Shown here: one piece after another, positions 62,933 through 64,000 of the stretch
How the letters are laid out: every line of letters starts with the position of its first letter
Numbering within the stretch: position 1 is the first letter of the stretch
Source of the DNA: Bifidobacterium sp. ESL0745
Lineage (GTDB): Bacteria; Actinomycetota; Actinomycetes; Actinomycetales; Bifidobacteriaceae
Length of the DNA: 64,000 bases
NCBI RefSeq assembly: GCF_029433335.1
Contig: NZ_JAQTHX010000001.1
Span: 992,001-1,056,000 of the forward strand
Reading direction: 5' to 3'
The notes under the pieces: model-generated
What the model was told of the DNA's origin: nothing
Database searches by the model: none
Seen by the model: the letters and a program-made list of their open reading frames with translations, nothing else
Made by a program: the position numbers and the translations under genes

Positions 62933-64000
62933 TTATCCGAATGCATGTATCTTGCTACGGCGCGACGAACGGCCGTCCGAAGCCGACGAAACCACCATCT
63001 TCGGCACGCCTGCACCGTTGACGGCAGAAGCGTCGACGATGACCTGCTCCACATCGTTCATCTCCGGCAGCTGGAACATGGTTTCCTCAAGCGTCTTTTC
63101 GATGATAGACCGCAATCCGCGAGCGCCGGTGCCTTCTTTGATAGCCTTGGCAGCGATGGCAGCTATGGCCTCATCAGTGAACGAAAGCCTGACCCCGTCG
63201 ACGGCGAACAGCTTGCGGTATTGCTTGACCAGCGCATTAGCAGGTCGCACGAGGATATCGCGCAGATCCTGCTCGGTAAGCTCGTCAAGTACGCTGACCA
63301 CAGGCAACCGACCAATAAACTCCGGCAGCAAGCCAAAATCGCTCAGATCGTCGGCATCGACCTGACGCAACAGGTCGGCCTTGCTCTCGTCATGCTCGTG
63401 CAAGGTCGCGGTGAACCCGCTTTCCTGCGCGCCAATCCGCTTGCGCACGATGGCATCGAGACCGACGAACGCGCCGCCGCAAATAAAGAGGATGTCACGC
63501 GTATCCATTTTCACCGTGTTCTGGTCACGATGCTTGCGTGTGCCCTCACCTTCCAGCGGCACCGAGGCGATGGTGCCTTCAAGGATCTTCAACAGTGCCT
63601 GCTGCACGCCTTCCCCGCTCACATCGCGGGTCAACGATGCGCTCTCTCCGCTTTTGCGTGCGATCTTGTCGATTTCGTCGATATAGACGATGCCATGCTG
63701 GGCGCGACTTACGTCGCTGTCGGCGGCCTGCAGGAGCCGTTGCAGCACACTTTCCACGTCGTCACCAATATAACCTGCCTCCGTCAACGTGGTGGCATCA
63801 ACGATGACGAACGGCACATTCATCACACGGGCGAGCGTCTGGGCCAGGTAGGTCTTGCCGACGCCGGTAGGACCGAGCAACAGGATATTGGATTTGCCAA
63901 CCTGCACGCCCGACAGCGAATCGGCACTGGGTCTGCCGGAACGTTTGGCATCGCCTGCCTTGGCGCTCCCGACGATACCGGACTTGCCCGTCACGCCGGA
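62933..64000 (-). CDS. clpX: ATP-dependent Clp protease ATP-binding subunit ClpX, 5' end outside window
   Basis: AAA+ unfoldase that feeds substrates to ClpP. About 355 residues are present and the frame remains open at the window edge; the N-terminal zinc domain is not included. Walker [33 protein letters not shown], Walker [14 protein letters not shown], sensor region [11 protein letters not shown] and [11 protein letters not shown] are all visible. Minus-strand orientation upstream of tRNA-Arg. Confidence 0.96.
   Translation of the reverse strand, partial: SGVTGKSGIVGSAKAGDAKRSGRPSADSLSGVQVGKSNILLLGPTGVGKTYLAQTLARVMNVPFVIVDATTLTEAGYIGDDVESVLQRLLQAADSDVSRAQHGIVYIDEIDKIARKSGESASLTRDVSGEGVQQALLKILEGTIASVPLEGEGTRKHRDQNTVKMDTRDILFICGGAFVGLDAIVRKRIGAQESGFTATLHEHDESKADLLRQVDADDLSDFGLLPEFIGRLPVVSVLDELTEQDLRDILVRPANALVKQYRKLFAVDGVRLSFTDEAIAAIAAKAIKEGTGARGLRSIIEKTLEETMFQLPEMNDVEQVIVDASAVNGAGVPKMVVSSASDGRSSRRSKIHAFG

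Overview
The window reads as chromosome of a high-GC, gene-dense actinobacterium, most likely a Bifidobacterium or close relative. The evidence is a sucrose phosphorylase paired with a LacI regulator and a sugar ABC system, PepX and proline iminopeptidase, a DUF624 protein, a perfect HspR/HAIR operator, and single-copy ClpX, YchF and a yraN-comM-dprA cluster. Species was not determined and no database search was possible.

Layout. (1) 1-18.2 kb is ordinary metabolic chromosome: end of a branched-chain amino acid carrier; gluconokinase; a sucrose/oligosaccharide locus (two permeases, binding protein, DUF624 protein, sucrose phosphorylase, LacI regulator) with three near-identical operator sites; SDR; nucleobase permease; histidine phosphatase; orphan peptide-binding lipoprotein; Hsp20 with an HspR box; several small proteins. 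(2) 18.2-25.2 kb is a visibly AT-rich accessory island, all on the minus strand: an XRE/HipB-like regulator with an apparent HipA remnant, a four-gene cluster (PD-(D/E)XK nuclease, two two-TM coiled-coil membrane proteins, an anchored protein with a duplicated unknown domain), an unknown 139-residue protein, a DUF4160/DUF2442 pair and a HEPN/Abi-C-like protein. I regard this as the best candidate for an undescribed (defence-like) system. (3) 25.2-31 kb: YchF, GDPD, peptidase E, ProC and proline iminopeptidase. (4) 31.1-39.2 kb: a strange double histidine kinase, its response regulator and a convergent FtsX-type ABC exporter with a Gln/Pro-rich ATPase. (5) 39.2-43 kb: MetY and pyridoxine kinase, surrounded by two different intergenic repeat arrays. 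(6) 43-51.7 kb: yraN-comM-dprA, an MGMT-family protein, and SdhA/SdhB-like subunits without a membrane anchor, followed by a methyltransferase. (7) 51.8-56.4 kb: LOG-family protein, PepX and a GT1-type glycosyltransferase. (8) 56.7-62.3 kb: a five-gene antibiotic-peptide-type ABC plus two-component operon whose genes are linked by overlapping micro-ORFs. (9) tRNA-Arg(ACG) with terminator, and ClpX running off the window.

How the parts connect: the LacI regulator and its shared operator probably couple sucrose/oligosaccharide uptake to phosphorolysis. ProC, proline iminopeptidase and PepX give a proline-peptide theme. Two NarL-type two-component systems each sit beside an ABC transporter. A striking genome-level feature is the frequency of low-complexity, Asn/Ser/Asp/Gln-rich inserts at domain borders of otherwise conserved proteins (both kinases, one regulator, SdhA, SdhB, PepX, DprA, ABC ATPase, ABC permease).
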